Notes: generated by a model not told the origin, from the sequence alone. A DNA stretch of 64,000 nt from Limnohabitans sp. 2KL-1 (GCF_003063435.1 NZ_NESL01000008.1:1-64000), one strand, 5' to 3'. Positions 37,663-46,742 are shown, counted from the first letter of the stretch. Translations and numbers: made by a program.

Positions 37663-38330
37663 AGTTTTACCTTGATTCCGCCGACGCCCGCCAATGGGCC
37701 TTGCCTGCGGGTTGCCCGCCCGTGCAGGGCGTGACGACCAACCCCACGCTGGTCATGCAGGCCGGTTTGCCGGTCAGCTTGGCCGGTTATTTGCAACTGG
37801 TGGCGCAGGCCGGTGAGGCCCGCATCCCCGAGCTGATGCTGCAACTGCCCCGCGCCGATGTGGGCGAAGCCGCGCAATGGCTCGAAGTGCTGCTGCCCGC
37901 CGCTGTGCAGGCCCGCGTGCGCCTGACCATCAAATTGCCCTGCCACCCCGATTGGCAGCCCGTGCTGCGCGAGGTGCAGGCCTGGGGCGTGCCCACGCTG
38001 CTCACGGGCTTGTCCAACCCGGTGCAATTGCTTTGGGCGCGGGCACAAGGGGCCAATTTCGTCGCGCCCTATGTGGGCCGCCTGCAAGCCGATGGCCGCG
38101 ATGTCTGGTCACTGATCGAGGCCTGCGTGGCGGTGCAGGCCGACGGCCTGCAGTTGCTGGCCGCCAGCATCAAGTCGGCCGATGTGTTGTCGCGCCTGAT
38201 TGCTTGCGGCGCGCATGCGGTCACGGTGCGGCCGGAGTTCGCGGTCGGTCTGGCCACCGACCCGCTCACGCTTGCGGCGATGGCGCAGTTTGACCTGGAT
38301 GTGGAGACGAGCCAGACGGCTGCCCAGTAG
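37659..38330 (+). CDS. Transaldolase / fructose-6-phosphate aldolase-like protein
   Basis: A 223-residue short transaldolase of the TalC/FSA group. It starts MKFYLDSAD, then GVTTNPTLVMQAG, the Schiff-base Lys in RLTIKLPCHPDW near residue 90, and LLAASIKSADVLSRLIACGA. The fold is complete and length matches FSA (about 220 residues). Whether it acts as an aldolase or transaldolase cannot be told from sequence. ATGA overlap with the ROK gene ties it to the sugar cassette, where it could process fructose 6-phosphate. Confidence 0.82.
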   Translation: MKFYLDSADARQWALPAGCPPVQGVTTNPTLVMQAGLPVSLAGYLQLVAQAGEARIPELMLQLPRADVGEAAQWLEVLLPAAVQARVRLTIKLPCHPDWQPVLREVQAWGVPTLLTGLSNPVQLLWARAQGANFVAPYVGRLQADGRDVWSLIEACVAVQADGLQLLAASIKSADVLSRLIACGAHAVTVRPEFAVGLATDPLTLAAMAQFDLDVETSQTAAQ

Positions 38331-38364
38331 GTCGGCACCTTCAGGTCCGACAAGGTGTCGTGGT

Positions 38365-38652
38365 TCAGGGCAGACGTGTGACGGCGGCGGCATACACCGC
38401 ACTTTTGTCGCGCTTGCCAACGGCAATCACCGTCACAAAAACCACGTTGTCGTCGACCCGGTACACCAGCCGGTAGCCCGCTTGCCGCAGTTTGATCTTG
38501 TAGCAGTCGGGCATGTGCGTGAGTGCGGCGGAGGGTACTCGAGGCTCTTGAAGCCTCTCCAACAGTTTCTTCTTCAGCGGCACCTTGATGCTGCCGTCCA
38601 GCTTTTGCCATTCGGCCCACGCCAGCTCGTGAAAGCGCAGCTTAAAGGGCAT
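38365..38652 (-). CDS. RelE/ParE-family toxin
   Basis: A 95-residue basic protein with the RelE/ParE-fold signature: LAWAEWQKLDGSIKVPLKKK, then CYKIKLRQAGYRLVYRVDD and VFVTVIAVGKRDKSAVY. The Lys/Arg-rich strands and terminal Lys-Arg-Asp are those of RelE-type mRNA interferases, which cut mRNA in the ribosomal A site. The start at 38652 overlaps the antitoxin stop, the usual coupling. The frame is open much further upstream only because it overlaps the antitoxin gene. Confidence 0.88.
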   Translation of the reverse strand: MPFKLRFHELAWAEWQKLDGSIKVPLKKKLLERLQEPRVPSAALTHMPDCYKIKLRQAGYRLVYRVDDNVVFVTVIAVGKRDKSAVYAAAVTRLP

Positions 38653-38887
38653 CGGGGTTGATCTCGATGAATGGCCCATGGGCGCGTTCTTGAACGAGTT
38701 TGGCGTCTTCGAGGTCTTCGAGCTGGTTGAGCAGGCGCTCGAAGTAGGCCGCAGGCACCAGATAGGCTTCGGGCCGGTTGTGGTTGAGGACGGCAACAGG
38801 TTCGTCGTCGGCTTGCGCCAGGATGGTGGCGTAGTTTCGCTTGAGTTCGGTGACACTGATGCTGTTTTTGCTGAGGATGGTGTCCAT
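38642..38887 (-). CDS. Phd/YefM-family antitoxin
   Basis: An 81-residue antitoxin. ISVTELKRNYATILAQADDE followed by PVAVLNHNRPEAYLVPAAYF is the Phd/YefM DNA-binding fold; the acidic tail (LEDLEDAKLVQERAHGPFIE) would wrap the toxin. Start 38887 (MDTILSKN) has AAGGAGCG upstream. It precedes and overlaps the RelE-type toxin gene and faces an AT-rich promoter with a palindrome at 38936. Confidence 0.87.
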   Translation of the reverse strand: MDTILSKNSISVTELKRNYATILAQADDEPVAVLNHNRPEAYLVPAAYFERLLNQLEDLEDAKLVQERAHGPFIEINPDAL

Positions 38888-38935
38888 GTCTGACGCTCCT
38901 TGGTTAAAAAGCATTTTATATGATGTTTTAAATGA

Positions 38936-38949
38936 CATTCATTTGAATG
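38936..38949. promoter_or_regulatory. Candidate operator of the toxin-antitoxin pair
   Basis: CATTCATTTGAATG is a perfect 6-bp palindrome around TT, 49 bp upstream of the antitoxin start, inside the only AT-rich stretch of this gap (with TATAAA on the minus strand near 38915). Phd/YefM antitoxins bind such short palindromes to repress their own operon. Confidence 0.45.
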
Positions 38950-38971
38950 CTATTTTCCAGGTCGGTCAGGT

Positions 38972-40387
38972 TCAGACCGAACGGTTGCGCGCCAGCGGCG
39001 GGTTGCGCGAGAAATACTGCAAGATGCCGCGCATCAGCGCGTCAGTCAGTTGCTTTTGGTAGGCGTCGCTGCGCAGTTTTTCTTCTTCTTCCGGGTTGCT
39101 GATGAAGGCGGTCTCCACCAGCACGCTGGGGATGTCCGGCGCTTTGAGGACCGCAAAACCTGCTTGCTCCACCCGGGGTTTGTGCAACTTGCCCACGCCA
39201 CCGATTTCGCGCAGCAGGCTGCCGCCCAGCATCAGGCTGTCCTTGATTTGCGCGGCGGTGCTCATGTCGAGCAGGGCGCGTTGCACCTGTGCATCCTGGC
39301 TGCCGAGGTTGATGCCGCCGATCAGGTCGGCCTTGTTTTCCTGTTGGGCCATCCAGCGGGCGGCACTGCTCGATGCCGCGCCCTGGCTGAGCGCGAACAC
39401 GCTGGCCCCGCTGGCTTGGGGCGTAAAAAACGCATCGGCGTGGATGCTGACAAACAGGTCGGCTTGCACGCGCCGGGCTTTTTGAACCCGCACTTGCAGC
39501 GGCACAAAAAAGTCGGCATCGCGGGTCAGGTAGGCCCGCATGGGGTTGCCGTTCACGCTGCTGGCATTGATGCGGTCGCGCAGGATTTTGGCAATTTTGA
39601 GCACCACGTCTTTTTCACGCGTGCCGCCGGGGCCGACCGCGCCGGGGTCTTCGCCACCATGGCCGGGGTCGAGTGCGATCACGATCAGGCGGTCCGTCGC
39701 AGCGCTGGCTTTGTCGCCCCTTGGGGGATGGTCGGGGCGGTCCATGGACACTGCAGGCGGCGGCTGCATGTCTTGCCTGCGGGTGGAGGGCACGGGCGAG
39801 TTGCCCGGCAGGCCAGACGTAACGCCAGGTGTGCCGGGCAAAGTTCGCCGTGCAATCAGTTCGCCCAGTGGGTCATTCACGGGGGCGCTGGGGGCAGGCA
39901 GGCCGGGTGCAGTGGGCGCTGCCGCGGTCGGGGCGCGCTCCTGGATGAGTTGTTCCAGCGGGTCCATGGCCTCGGTGGGGTAGAGGTCCAGCACCAGCCG
40001 GTGGGCGTAGGCGGCCACGGGTTGCAGGGTGAACACCTGGGGGGCAATCGGGCGTTTCAGGTCAATCACCAGGCGCACGGTGTTGGCACTGAATTGGCCG
40101 ACGCGGATGCCTGCAATGTTCGGGTCGGACGCCTGCACCTTGCCCACCAGATCACGCAACGCCGCATTCAGTTGCAAGCCCTCGATGTCCACGGCCAGAC
40201 GAGGTGGCGAGGTGATGAAGGTTTGCGTGGTTTTCAGCGGCGCGTCCGATTCGAGCGTGACGCGGCTGTAGTCGGGCGCAGGCCAGATGCGCACGGCCAG
40301 CATGTTGGCCCCGCGTGCCAGTTGGGCCGCACCCAGGCTCAGTGCCAGAAAACCCGCCTGGATCAGGCGGCGGCGGTCAGCCTGCAT
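38972..40387 (-). CDS. amiC: N-acetylmuramoyl-L-alanine amidase (AmiC-type)
   Basis: A 471-residue periplasmic hydrolase that cuts septal peptidoglycan. A twin-arginine signal (MQADRRRLIQAGFLALSLGA) is followed by an AMIN domain (~30-160), a Pro-rich linker, and an Amidase_3 domain starting VIALDPGHGGEDPGAVGP with the zinc His; further zinc/catalytic parts are DLFVSIHADAFF and VETAFISNPEEE. Start 40387 overlaps the tsaE stop by 11 bp. tsaE-amiC is a conserved pair. Confidence 0.94.
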   Translation of the reverse strand: MQADRRRLIQAGFLALSLGAAQLARGANMLAVRIWPAPDYSRVTLESDAPLKTTQTFITSPPRLAVDIEGLQLNAALRDLVGKVQASDPNIAGIRVGQFSANTVRLVIDLKRPIAPQVFTLQPVAAYAHRLVLDLYPTEAMDPLEQLIQERAPTAAAPTAPGLPAPSAPVNDPLGELIARRTLPGTPGVTSGLPGNSPVPSTRRQDMQPPPAVSMDRPDHPPRGDKASAATDRLIVIALDPGHGGEDPGAVGPGGTREKDVVLKIAKILRDRINASSVNGNPMRAYLTRDADFFVPLQVRVQKARRVQADLFVSIHADAFFTPQASGASVFALSQGAASSSAARWMAQQENKADLIGGINLGSQDAQVQRALLDMSTAAQIKDSLMLGGSLLREIGGVGKLHKPRVEQAGFAVLKAPDIPSVLVETAFISNPEEEEKLRSDAYQKQLTDALMRGILQYFSRNPPLARNRSV

Positions 40388-40880
40388 GGTCCGCACCTTG
40401 GCCAGGCGATGGCTGCCACGATTCAAGCCACGTTTGGCCCCGCTCTGTGCCGGCATGGATGTGCACGCGCCGCTGGTTTTCATCGATGGCGTCCAGCGCG
40501 ATCACCCAGTCGGGCGGCGGCAGTTGCCCGGCCACTTTGTCGGGCCATTCCATGAGCTTGAGCCCTGGCCCGGCAAAGATGTCGCGAAAGCCCGCGTCTT
40601 CCCATTCTTGCGGGTCATTGAAGCGGTAAAAGTCGAAATGCCAGATGGGCCAGGCGTCATCACCCGCGCCCGCTTGGTGCGGCTCGACCACGGCATAGGT
40701 CGGGCTTTTGATGCGGCCTTGCACCCCGGCGGCGCGCAACAGGTGGCGCACCAAGGTGGTTTTGCCCGCACCCAGGTTGCCGCGCAACTCGATGCGGGCA
40801 TCGCGCCCGCCCGGCCATTGCTGTAGGCATTGAGCCAGTTGCTCGGCAAACGCTTGCGTGGCGGCCTCATCCGGCCACAA
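40377..40880 (-). CDS. tsaE: tRNA threonylcarbamoyladenosine biosynthesis ATPase TsaE
   Basis: A P-loop protein needed for t6A37 formation with TsaB, TsaC and TsaD. It contains RGNLGAGKTTLVRHLLRAAG (Walker A), KSPTYAVVEPH, WHFDFYRFNDPQEWEDAGF and LKLMEWPDKV, the TsaE signature series. No ATG lies near the homologous N-terminus; TTG at 40880 gives 167 residues, a normal length, but other non-ATG starts up to about 40925 are possible. The gene is divergent from queG with almost no gap. Confidence 0.9.
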   Translation of the reverse strand: MWPDEAATQAFAEQLAQCLQQWPGGRDARIELRGNLGAGKTTLVRHLLRAAGVQGRIKSPTYAVVEPHQAGAGDDAWPIWHFDFYRFNDPQEWEDAGFRDIFAGPGLKLMEWPDKVAGQLPPPDWVIALDAIDENQRRVHIHAGTERGQTWLESWQPSPGQGADHAG

Positions 40881-40925
40881 GTCCTCCCAAAGTGGGGCGG
40901 CGGTGGGGCTTCCTACAATCGATGG

Positions 40926-42026
40926 GTGACTGCTCAACGTACTCAAATCGACCTTCTTGAACTGTGGCCCCAGATCCAGATCTGGGCGCGTGAGTTGGGA
41001 TTGTCCCAAATTGGCGTGACAGGCATTGATTTGACCTCGGCCGAGCCCGGATTGCAGGCCTGGCTGGCCGCCGGGTTTCACGGCAGCATGGCGTACATGC
41101 AAAGCCACGGCATGAAGCGCGCCCGCCCCGCAGAGCTGCAGCCAGGCACTGTGAGTGTGATCACCGCCCGCATGGATTATTTACCGCGGGATACCTCGCC
41201 CGACTGGTTGGCCCGCGAGACGGCGCGCAGCATACAGCCCGGCGAAGCGGTGGTGTCGCTCTATGCCCGGGGGCGCGATTACCACAAGGTTTTGCGCAGT
41301 CGCCTGCAAAAACTGCAGGACCGCATTGCCGAGGCGATTGGCCCGTTTGGTCACCGCGTGTTCACCGATTCGGCCCCGGTGCTGGAGGCCGAGCTGGCCA
41401 CCCGGAGCGGGCTGGGCTGGCGCGGCAAACACACCCTGGTGCTGAGCCGCGAGGCCGGGTCGATGTTTTTCTTGGGTGAGTTGTTTGTGGACTTTGCCTT
41501 GCCCGAAACCCCTGCCGTGTCGGCGCACTGTGGCCAGTGCTCGGCCTGCATGGACTTGTGCCCCACGCAGGCCATCGTGGGGCCATACCGGTTGGATGCG
41601 CGGCGCTGCATTTCGTATTTGACGATCGAGCACGCCGGGCCGATCGACGAGACCTTGCGCCCGCTGATCGGCAACCGCATCTACGGCTGTGACGACTGTC
41701 AGCTGGCCTGCCCTTGGAACAAGTTCGCACAAGTCAGCCCCTTGCCCGACTGGCAGCCACGTGAGGGCTTAGTCGGCTCGGACATCGCGCATTTGCTGGG
41801 CTGGAGCGAGGCTGAATTTTTGCGCCGGACCGAAGGCAGCGCCATCCGCCGCATCGGCCACGCCCGCTGGGTGCGCAATCTGGCACTGGCGGCGGGCAAT
41901 GCACTGGCATCCGGGCGCGTGTCAGAGGACCAGCGGCTCAGCTTGCAGCAGGCCCTGAGCGCGCATGTGGCGCACCCCGACCCAGTGGTGCAGGAACAGG
42001 TGGTCTGGTCACTGGCCAAGTTCTGA
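40926..42026 (+). CDS. queG: Epoxyqueuosine reductase
   Basis: The 366-residue cobalamin- and iron-sulfur enzyme makes the last step of tRNA queuosine synthesis. It has SVITARMDYLPRD at the N-terminal domain, two 4Fe-4S motifs (CGQCSACMDLCPTQAI and CDDCQLACPWNKF) near residues 200-260 and a HEAT-like C-terminus. The GTG at 40926 is taken as start since the frame upstream overlaps divergent tsaE. Genes for queA and tgt are not in the window. Confidence 0.93.
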   Translation: MTAQRTQIDLLELWPQIQIWARELGLSQIGVTGIDLTSAEPGLQAWLAAGFHGSMAYMQSHGMKRARPAELQPGTVSVITARMDYLPRDTSPDWLARETARSIQPGEAVVSLYARGRDYHKVLRSRLQKLQDRIAEAIGPFGHRVFTDSAPVLEAELATRSGLGWRGKHTLVLSREAGSMFFLGELFVDFALPETPAVSAHCGQCSACMDLCPTQAIVGPYRLDARRCISYLTIEHAGPIDETLRPLIGNRIYGCDDCQLACPWNKFAQVSPLPDWQPREGLVGSDIAHLLGWSEAEFLRRTEGSAIRRIGHARWVRNLALAAGNALASGRVSEDQRLSLQQALSAHVAHPDPVVQEQVVWSLAKF

Positions 42027-42040
42027 TCAGCAGGTCAAGC

Positions 42041-42115
42041 TGTGGGTGGCTATAGCCCCGACATGTTGACAAAGGTCGTCAGCACCCGTCGTGGCAAATG
42101 CCACCGACCCTACAC
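42041..42115. repeat. REP-like palindrome pair, type D
   Basis: TGTGGGTGGCTATAGCCCCG and, inverted, GTCGTGGCAAATGCCACCGA with CCCTACAC form two small hairpins with matching outer ends. They lie between the convergent queG and AEC-transporter genes. No gene is present in the gap. Confidence 0.6.
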
Positions 42116-42140
42116 GATCACGTGCATGGTCGTTTAAGGA

Positions 42141-43046
42141 TCAGCGCAACACACCCAGCGCAAACGGCAAACTCAGCATGCCCGACAGGGTGGACAGCGT
42201 GACCAGTCCAGCCACGTAGGGGCCGTTGTAGCCCATGCGGGCGGCCAGCACGTAGCAGGTGGACGCGGTGGGCAAAGCCGAAAACGCCAGCAAAACGGTG
42301 GACTGGACTGGATTGAGTTGAAACATGTGCGACATGCCCAGCGCGATCAGCGGCAGGGCCAGGTGCTTGACGCCCAGAACACTCAGGCCCAGCAGTTTTC
42401 CTTGGCGCAAAGTGCCCAGCTGCATGCCTGCGCCGGCGGCCATCAACCCCAAAGCCAGGGAGGAGGCACCGATGCGGCTGATGCTGGGGTCCAGCCATGC
42501 GGGGACGCGAAAGCCCAGAAAGTTGGCGATCAGTCCCGAACCGGTGGCCATGATCAGCGGGTTGCGAAGCAGTTCACGCAAAAAGCCCGTGTTGGCGTGC
42601 CGGGCCATGGGCCAGACCGCCCCGATGTTGAACAGGGGCACGCAGACACCGATCAGCATCGAAATCATCAGCAGGCCCTCGGGGCCTGCCAGGCGTTCGG
42701 CCAGCGCCAGGGCGATGAAGGAGTTGAAGCGAAACCCCACTTGTGCGCTGGCTGCATGGTCACGCCGGTCAAGCCGTTGGCCCAGAATGGGCCAGTAGGG
42801 CAGGCTGTAGGACAGGGCAATGGCACACACGCCCAGGCTCAGACCGGCACCGATCAGGCTGGAAGCCGCCACCAGATCAATGGGGCTTTTCACGATCGAG
42901 TGAAACAGCAGCACAGGAAAGAGAAAAAAATAAACCAGATTCTCGACAGGCTGCCAGACCGAGCGCCCCAGCGCCGTGAAGCGACACAGCAAGTAGCCGC
43001 ACAAAATCAGGGAAAAGTCGGGGAAGAGGAGTTGAGCGAAATTCAC
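42141..43046 (-). CDS. AEC family transporter (auxin efflux carrier / permease)
   Basis: A 301-residue protein with eight to ten helices. NLVYFFLFPVLLFHSIVKSP early and SALPTASTCYVLAARMGYNG near the end are the conserved AEC segments, the latter on the crossing helix. Members move dicarboxylates or other anions. Substrate is not predictable. Start GTG at 43046 is used because homology begins at NFAQLLFPDFSLIL; there is no clear ribosome site. Divergent from the Bug receptor gene at 43197. Confidence 0.82.
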   Translation of the reverse strand: MNFAQLLFPDFSLILCGYLLCRFTALGRSVWQPVENLVYFFLFPVLLFHSIVKSPIDLVAASSLIGAGLSLGVCAIALSYSLPYWPILGQRLDRRDHAASAQVGFRFNSFIALALAERLAGPEGLLMISMLIGVCVPLFNIGAVWPMARHANTGFLRELLRNPLIMATGSGLIANFLGFRVPAWLDPSISRIGASSLALGLMAAGAGMQLGTLRQGKLLGLSVLGVKHLALPLIALGMSHMFQLNPVQSTVLLAFSALPTASTCYVLAARMGYNGPYVAGLVTLSTLSGMLSLPFALGVLR

Positions 43047-43196
43047 GGGGTTAGGATAACCGTGCCCTGCAAGGCCGCGACCCTGGCGGTGTCGCCTTGG
43101 GGCAATCAAGCGGTGTTTTTCGCACTTTTATCGATGATTTCGCATGAGCTGCCTGGCCGATTGCATATGATCACATTTATTTAACGGAGATGACAA

Positions 43197-44171
43197 ATGA
43201 AGCGACGTGGTTGGATTTCATGGGCTGTTTGGGCTGCCGGCGCTGCGGCCAGTGGTGCTGTGTTGGCGCAGGCTTACCCCAGTAAGCCGGTCAAGCTGCA
43301 AGTGCCTTTTGCCCCCGGCGGCACGACCGACATCGTGGCGCGTGTCATCTCCGAGCCCTTGGGCAAGGCATTGGGTCAAAGCGTGATTGTGGAGAACAAG
43401 GCTGGTGGCGGTGGCGTGGTGGGAGCCACCGAAACCGTGCGTGCACTGCCCGATGGCTACAACCTGGGCATGGCCACGGTCTCGACCACCGCCGCCAATC
43501 CGGCCATCAACACCAAGATCCCATACAACCCCACCACCGATTTCACCCCCATCATCAACATTGCGGCCACGCCCAATGTGATCGCGGTGCACCCCAGTTT
43601 CCCGGCCAAGGACTACAAAGGCTTTTTGGCTGAACTGAAGAAAAATCCGGGCAAATACTCTTATGCATCGTCCGGCACGGGCGGTATCGGTCATTTGCAA
43701 ACCGAACTCTGGAAGAGTTTGGCGGGGGTGTTCATCACCCACATTCCTTATCGCGGGGCAGGCCCGGCCCTGAACGACACGGTGGCGGGCCAAGTGCCGA
43801 TCATTTTTGACAACCTCCCCTCGGCCTTGCCGTTCATTCAGTCGGGCAAGCTGGTGCCGATTGTGGTGGCTGCACCCCAGCGTTTGCCCCAGCTGCCCAA
43901 CGTGCCGACCTTCAAGGAGATTGGACTGGAGCCTGTCAACCGCATGGCGTATTACGGCATTCTGGGTCCCAAAAACCTGCCCAAGGACGTGGTGGACAAG
44001 ATCAGCGCGGGCGTGAAAAAGGCCCTGCAAGACCCCGCTGTGACCAAGCGCATTCAGGACACCGGTTCTTTGGTGGTGGCCAATACGCCCGAGGAGTTTG
44101 GGGCCCAGATCAAGGCCGAGTTCGAGGTCTACAAGAAAGTGGTGGACCAGCAAAAACTCAAGCTGGACTGA
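43197..44171 (+). CDS. Bug-family (TTT) solute-binding receptor
   Basis: The 324-residue periplasmic receptor of the tripartite tricarboxylate transporter family. A signal peptide (to [11 protein letters not shown]) precedes [20 protein letters not shown], the diagnostic Bug N-terminus, then [20 protein letters not shown] and [16 protein letters not shown]. No TctA/TctB membrane genes are nearby, as for most of the many orphan Bug proteins of this bacterial group. The ligand, usually a carboxylate, cannot be predicted. GAGATGACAA precedes the ATG. It is followed after 9 bp by xerD. Confidence 0.92.
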   Translation: MKRRGWISWAVWAAGAAASGAVLAQAYPSKPVKLQVPFAPGGTTDIVARVISEPLGKALGQSVIVENKAGGGGVVGATETVRALPDGYNLGMATVSTTAANPAINTKIPYNPTTDFTPIINIAATPNVIAVHPSFPAKDYKGFLAELKKNPGKYSYASSGTGGIGHLQTELWKSLAGVFITHIPYRGAGPALNDTVAGQVPIIFDNLPSALPFIQSGKLVPIVVAAPQRLPQLPNVPTFKEIGLEPVNRMAYYGILGPKNLPKDVVDKISAGVKKALQDPAVTKRIQDTGSLVVANTPEEFGAQIKAEFEVYKKVVDQQKLKLD

Positions 44172-44180
44172 TTCCAGTCC

Positions 44181-45089
44181 ATGCATGAGGCCAGCCAGAA
44201 CGCCATCGACCGCTTTGCCGAGGCGCTCTGGCTGGAGGACGGACTGGCTGCCAACACGCTGGCGGCCTACCGTCTGGATTTGTCGCTCTACGCCACCTGG
44301 CTGTTTTTGACCCACAGGCTGGCGCTGGATGCGACCCAAGAGCACCATCTGCAGGCCTATTTCGCCGAGCGCCACGGTCAGACCAAGGCCACGTCGGCCA
44401 ACCGCAGGCTCACCGTCTTCAAGCGTTTTTTCCGATGGGCGCTGCGCGAACGCCTCATCCAGACCGACCCCACATTGCGCATGCTGGCCGCCAAACAGGC
44501 GCTGCGTGTGCCCAAAACCCTGGGGGAGGCACAGGTGGATGCTTTGTTGCGTGCGCCCGATGTGGCCACTGATCTGGGGCTGCGTGACCGCGCCATGTTG
44601 GAGCTGATGTACGCCAGTGGCTTGCGGGTGAGCGAGTTGGTCACACTCAAAACCTTGCATGTGTCACTCAACGAAGGCGTGCTGCGCATCATGGGCAAGG
44701 GCAGCAAGGAGCGCTTGGTGCCCTTTGGCGAAGAAGCCCGGGAATGGCTACAACGCTACTTGAGCCGTGCTCGGCCTGCCTTGCTAGGCCAGCGCCAGAC
44801 CGAAGACCTGTTTGTCACCAGCAGCGGCCCCAAGCCCGGCACCGGCATGTCACGCGTGATGTTCTGGAACCTCGTCAAGCGTTACGCCATCGAGGCAGGC
44901 ATCACCGCACCCTTGTCCCCGCACACTTTGCGCCACGCCTTCGCTACGCATTTGCTCAACCACGGGGCCGATTTGCGGGCCGTGCAAATGCTGCTGGGCC
45001 ATGCCGATATTTCGACCACCACCATCTACACCCATGTGGCACGGGAGCGCCTCAAGACCCTGCACGCCCAGCACCACCCCAGAGGGTGA
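44181..45089 (+). CDS. xerD: Tyrosine recombinase XerD
   Basis: A 302-residue site-specific recombinase that resolves chromosome dimers at dif with XerC. The N-terminal SAM-like domain spans ~1-95. The catalytic set is complete: Arg in YASGLRVSELVTL, Lys in GKGSKERLVPFG, HTLRHAFATHLL (His-x-x-Arg), LGHADISTTTIYTH with the final His and the Tyr nucleophile. LSPHTLRHAFATHLLNHGAD is the XerD form. The start at 44181 follows the Bug receptor closely. Confidence 0.94.
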   Translation: MHEASQNAIDRFAEALWLEDGLAANTLAAYRLDLSLYATWLFLTHRLALDATQEHHLQAYFAERHGQTKATSANRRLTVFKRFFRWALRERLIQTDPTLRMLAAKQALRVPKTLGEAQVDALLRAPDVATDLGLRDRAMLELMYASGLRVSELVTLKTLHVSLNEGVLRIMGKGSKERLVPFGEEAREWLQRYLSRARPALLGQRQTEDLFVTSSGPKPGTGMSRVMFWNLVKRYAIEAGITAPLSPHTLRHAFATHLLNHGADLRAVQMLLGHADISTTTIYTHVARERLKTLHAQHHPRG

Positions 45090-45104
45090 CTGATTTGTTT
45101 CTTT

Positions 45105-45226
45105 TGTGGGAGGCCGCCCTTGCGGCGGATGCCGGCTCAGCCCGTGCCCTTGTTCGCGAGCAGGGGCTCGCTCCCACATCGGAACGGGCCTTGGGGTTGT
45201 GTGGGAGGCCGCCCCTGCGGCCGAAT
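45105..45226. repeat. BIME cluster (type A REP, three units)
   Basis: Three alternating palindromic units: GTGGGAGGCCGCCCTTGCGG (45105), the inverted GCGAGCAGGGGCTCGCTCCC (about 45156-45175), and GTGGGAGGCCGCCCCTGCGG (45200). They fill the gap between convergent xerD and the DUF455 gene. The same units occur in mutL and near 53.7 kb. No gene fits the gap. Confidence 0.85.
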
Positions 45227-45252
45227 GCTCGCCTCTGCAAGGGCGGATGCGC

Positions 45253-46035
45253 TCAACTCAAGGCGGCCAACTCCGCCTCTTCAAACCCCGCCAGACGCCG
45301 TGCTGCCATGTTGAAAGGCGGCCGCAATTTCGGGGCGTCGTATTGCGCGATCAATTCGGCATAGGTGCTCACCGGATCAAGGCCACGCTCTGCGCACAGG
45401 TGGCGGTACCAGCGGTTGCCCGCAGCCACGTGGCCAATTTCTTCTTCCAGGATGATGTCCAGGATATCGCCTGCCCGGTGGTCGCCCACGCTGACCAGTT
45501 TGTTTTTCACGCCGGGCGAAGCGTCCAGACCCCTCGCTTCCATGGTGCGCGGCACGATGCCGATGCGCGCCAGCAAGTCGCCCTGGGTGCGTTCGGCCAT
45601 GTCCCACAAGGTGTTGTGGGCCGGAAAGTCACCGTAGTCAAAGCCCATGCCCACCAGGTGGTTGCGCAGCAGGGTGAAGTGTTTGGCTTCTTCCTGCGCA
45701 ATGCGCACCCAGTCGGTGTAGAAAGCCTCGGGCATGCCGGCAAAGCGCCAGACCACGTCGAGCGCCAGATCGATGGCGTTCAATTCAATGTGGGCGATCG
45801 AGTGCACCAGCATGGCACGGCCTTCGAGGGTGGCCATGGATTTGGCTTTGAGCTGGGTGTGGGGCACCAGCTCGGGCTTGGCTGAGCGCCCGGGGCTTGC
45901 ACTGGGCGCTTGCAGGGTGTCGCCCGAGCCCACGGGCAGGCTCAGGTCCAGCGCCAAAGTGGCCTGGGCTTTCAGCACGGGATCGGTTTGGCCCCAAGGG
46001 GCCAGGGCAGCAGCGCGTAAAGACAGGGTGGTCAC
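45253..46035 (-). CDS. DUF455 family ferritin-like protein
   Basis: The 260-residue DUF455 member has the ferritin-like four-helix metal ligands in order: HSIAHIELNAIDLALDVVWR, RIAQEEAKHFTLLRNHL and DIILEEEIGHVAAGNRWYRH. Spacing suits a di-iron carboxylate site, but the reaction is unknown for the family. MVPRTMEARGLDASPG-type segment IVPRTMEARGLDA is diagnostic. It is divergent from the gamma-carbonic anhydrase gene. Confidence 0.87.
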   Translation of the reverse strand: MTTLSLRAAALAPWGQTDPVLKAQATLALDLSLPVGSGDTLQAPSASPGRSAKPELVPHTQLKAKSMATLEGRAMLVHSIAHIELNAIDLALDVVWRFAGMPEAFYTDWVRIAQEEAKHFTLLRNHLVGMGFDYGDFPAHNTLWDMAERTQGDLLARIGIVPRTMEARGLDASPGVKNKLVSVGDHRAGDILDIILEEEIGHVAAGNRWYRHLCAERGLDPVSTYAELIAQYDAPKLRPPFNMAARRLAGFEEAELAALS

Positions 46036-46153
46036 AACAAAAATGGCTTTGATTCAGGAAATGGCAGCAAGGGCCTACGACAGGCCGCCAGCCTCCCTAC
46101 AATTGTAGGTTTCCCTGATTCGGCAACAACTCGGCAACATCCAGGAGACTTCC

Positions 46154-46678
46154 ATGGCCATTTACCAACTCGATAACCACATCCCCGCTGTGGCCGACTC
46201 CGCTTGGGTTGCCGACACGGCGCAGGTGATCGGTGCGGTCCATATCGCCGCCGATGCCAGCGTCTGGTTTGGAGCCACGCTGCGCGGTGACAACGAGCCG
46301 ATTCAGATCGGCGAGGGCAGCAACATCCAGGACGGCAGCGTGCTGCACAGCGACCATGGCAAGCCACTGTTGATCGGCAAGCACGTCACGGTGGGGCACA
46401 TGGTCATTTTGCACGGCTGCACGATTGGCGATGAATCGCTGATTGGCATGGGCGCGGTGGTGCTCAATGGTGCCAAAATCGGCAAAAACTGCCTGGTGGG
46501 GGCCGGTGCATTGGTCACCGAAGGCAAGGAATTCCCGGACGGCTCCATGATCGTCGGCTCGCCCGCCAAGGTGGTGCGTGAACTGACGCCCGAGCAGATC
46601 GAAGGTCTGCGTCAGAGCGCTCGCAGCTACATGCAAAACGCACGACGATTCAAGACGGGCTTGAAGAAAATCGGCTGA
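46154..46678 (+). CDS. Gamma-carbonic-anhydrase-like hexapeptide protein
   Basis: A 174-residue left-handed beta-helix trimer protein. Hexapeptide repeats run from [20 protein letters not shown] through [12 protein letters not shown]; the zinc histidines appear in [10 protein letters not shown] and [10 protein letters not shown]. Family members include YrdA/CaiE-like proteins that may hydrate CO2 or act otherwise; activity is not assured. AGGAGACTTCC precedes the ATG. Confidence 0.9.
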   Translation: MAIYQLDNHIPAVADSAWVADTAQVIGAVHIAADASVWFGATLRGDNEPIQIGEGSNIQDGSVLHSDHGKPLLIGKHVTVGHMVILHGCTIGDESLIGMGAVVLNGAKIGKNCLVGAGALVTEGKEFPDGSMIVGSPAKVVRELTPEQIEGLRQSARSYMQNARRFKTGLKKIG

Positions 46679-46742
46679 CTCCGGCAGCCCAGCAAAACCA
46701 TCTAACTTGTAAGGATCAGCCCGCGCGGCTGTTGATTGAACT

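Noticed and set aside
42318..43184. Gln/His-rich 288-codon plus-strand frame over the AEC transporter
   Set aside because: It is an antisense shadow of a membrane protein gene; the composition is that of reversed hydrophobic codons.
45105..45226. Repeat run resembling a small CRISPR array
   Set aside because: Units alternate in orientation, are palindromic and vary in spacing, with no cas genes. The same units occur in pairs elsewhere, as expected of a BIME.
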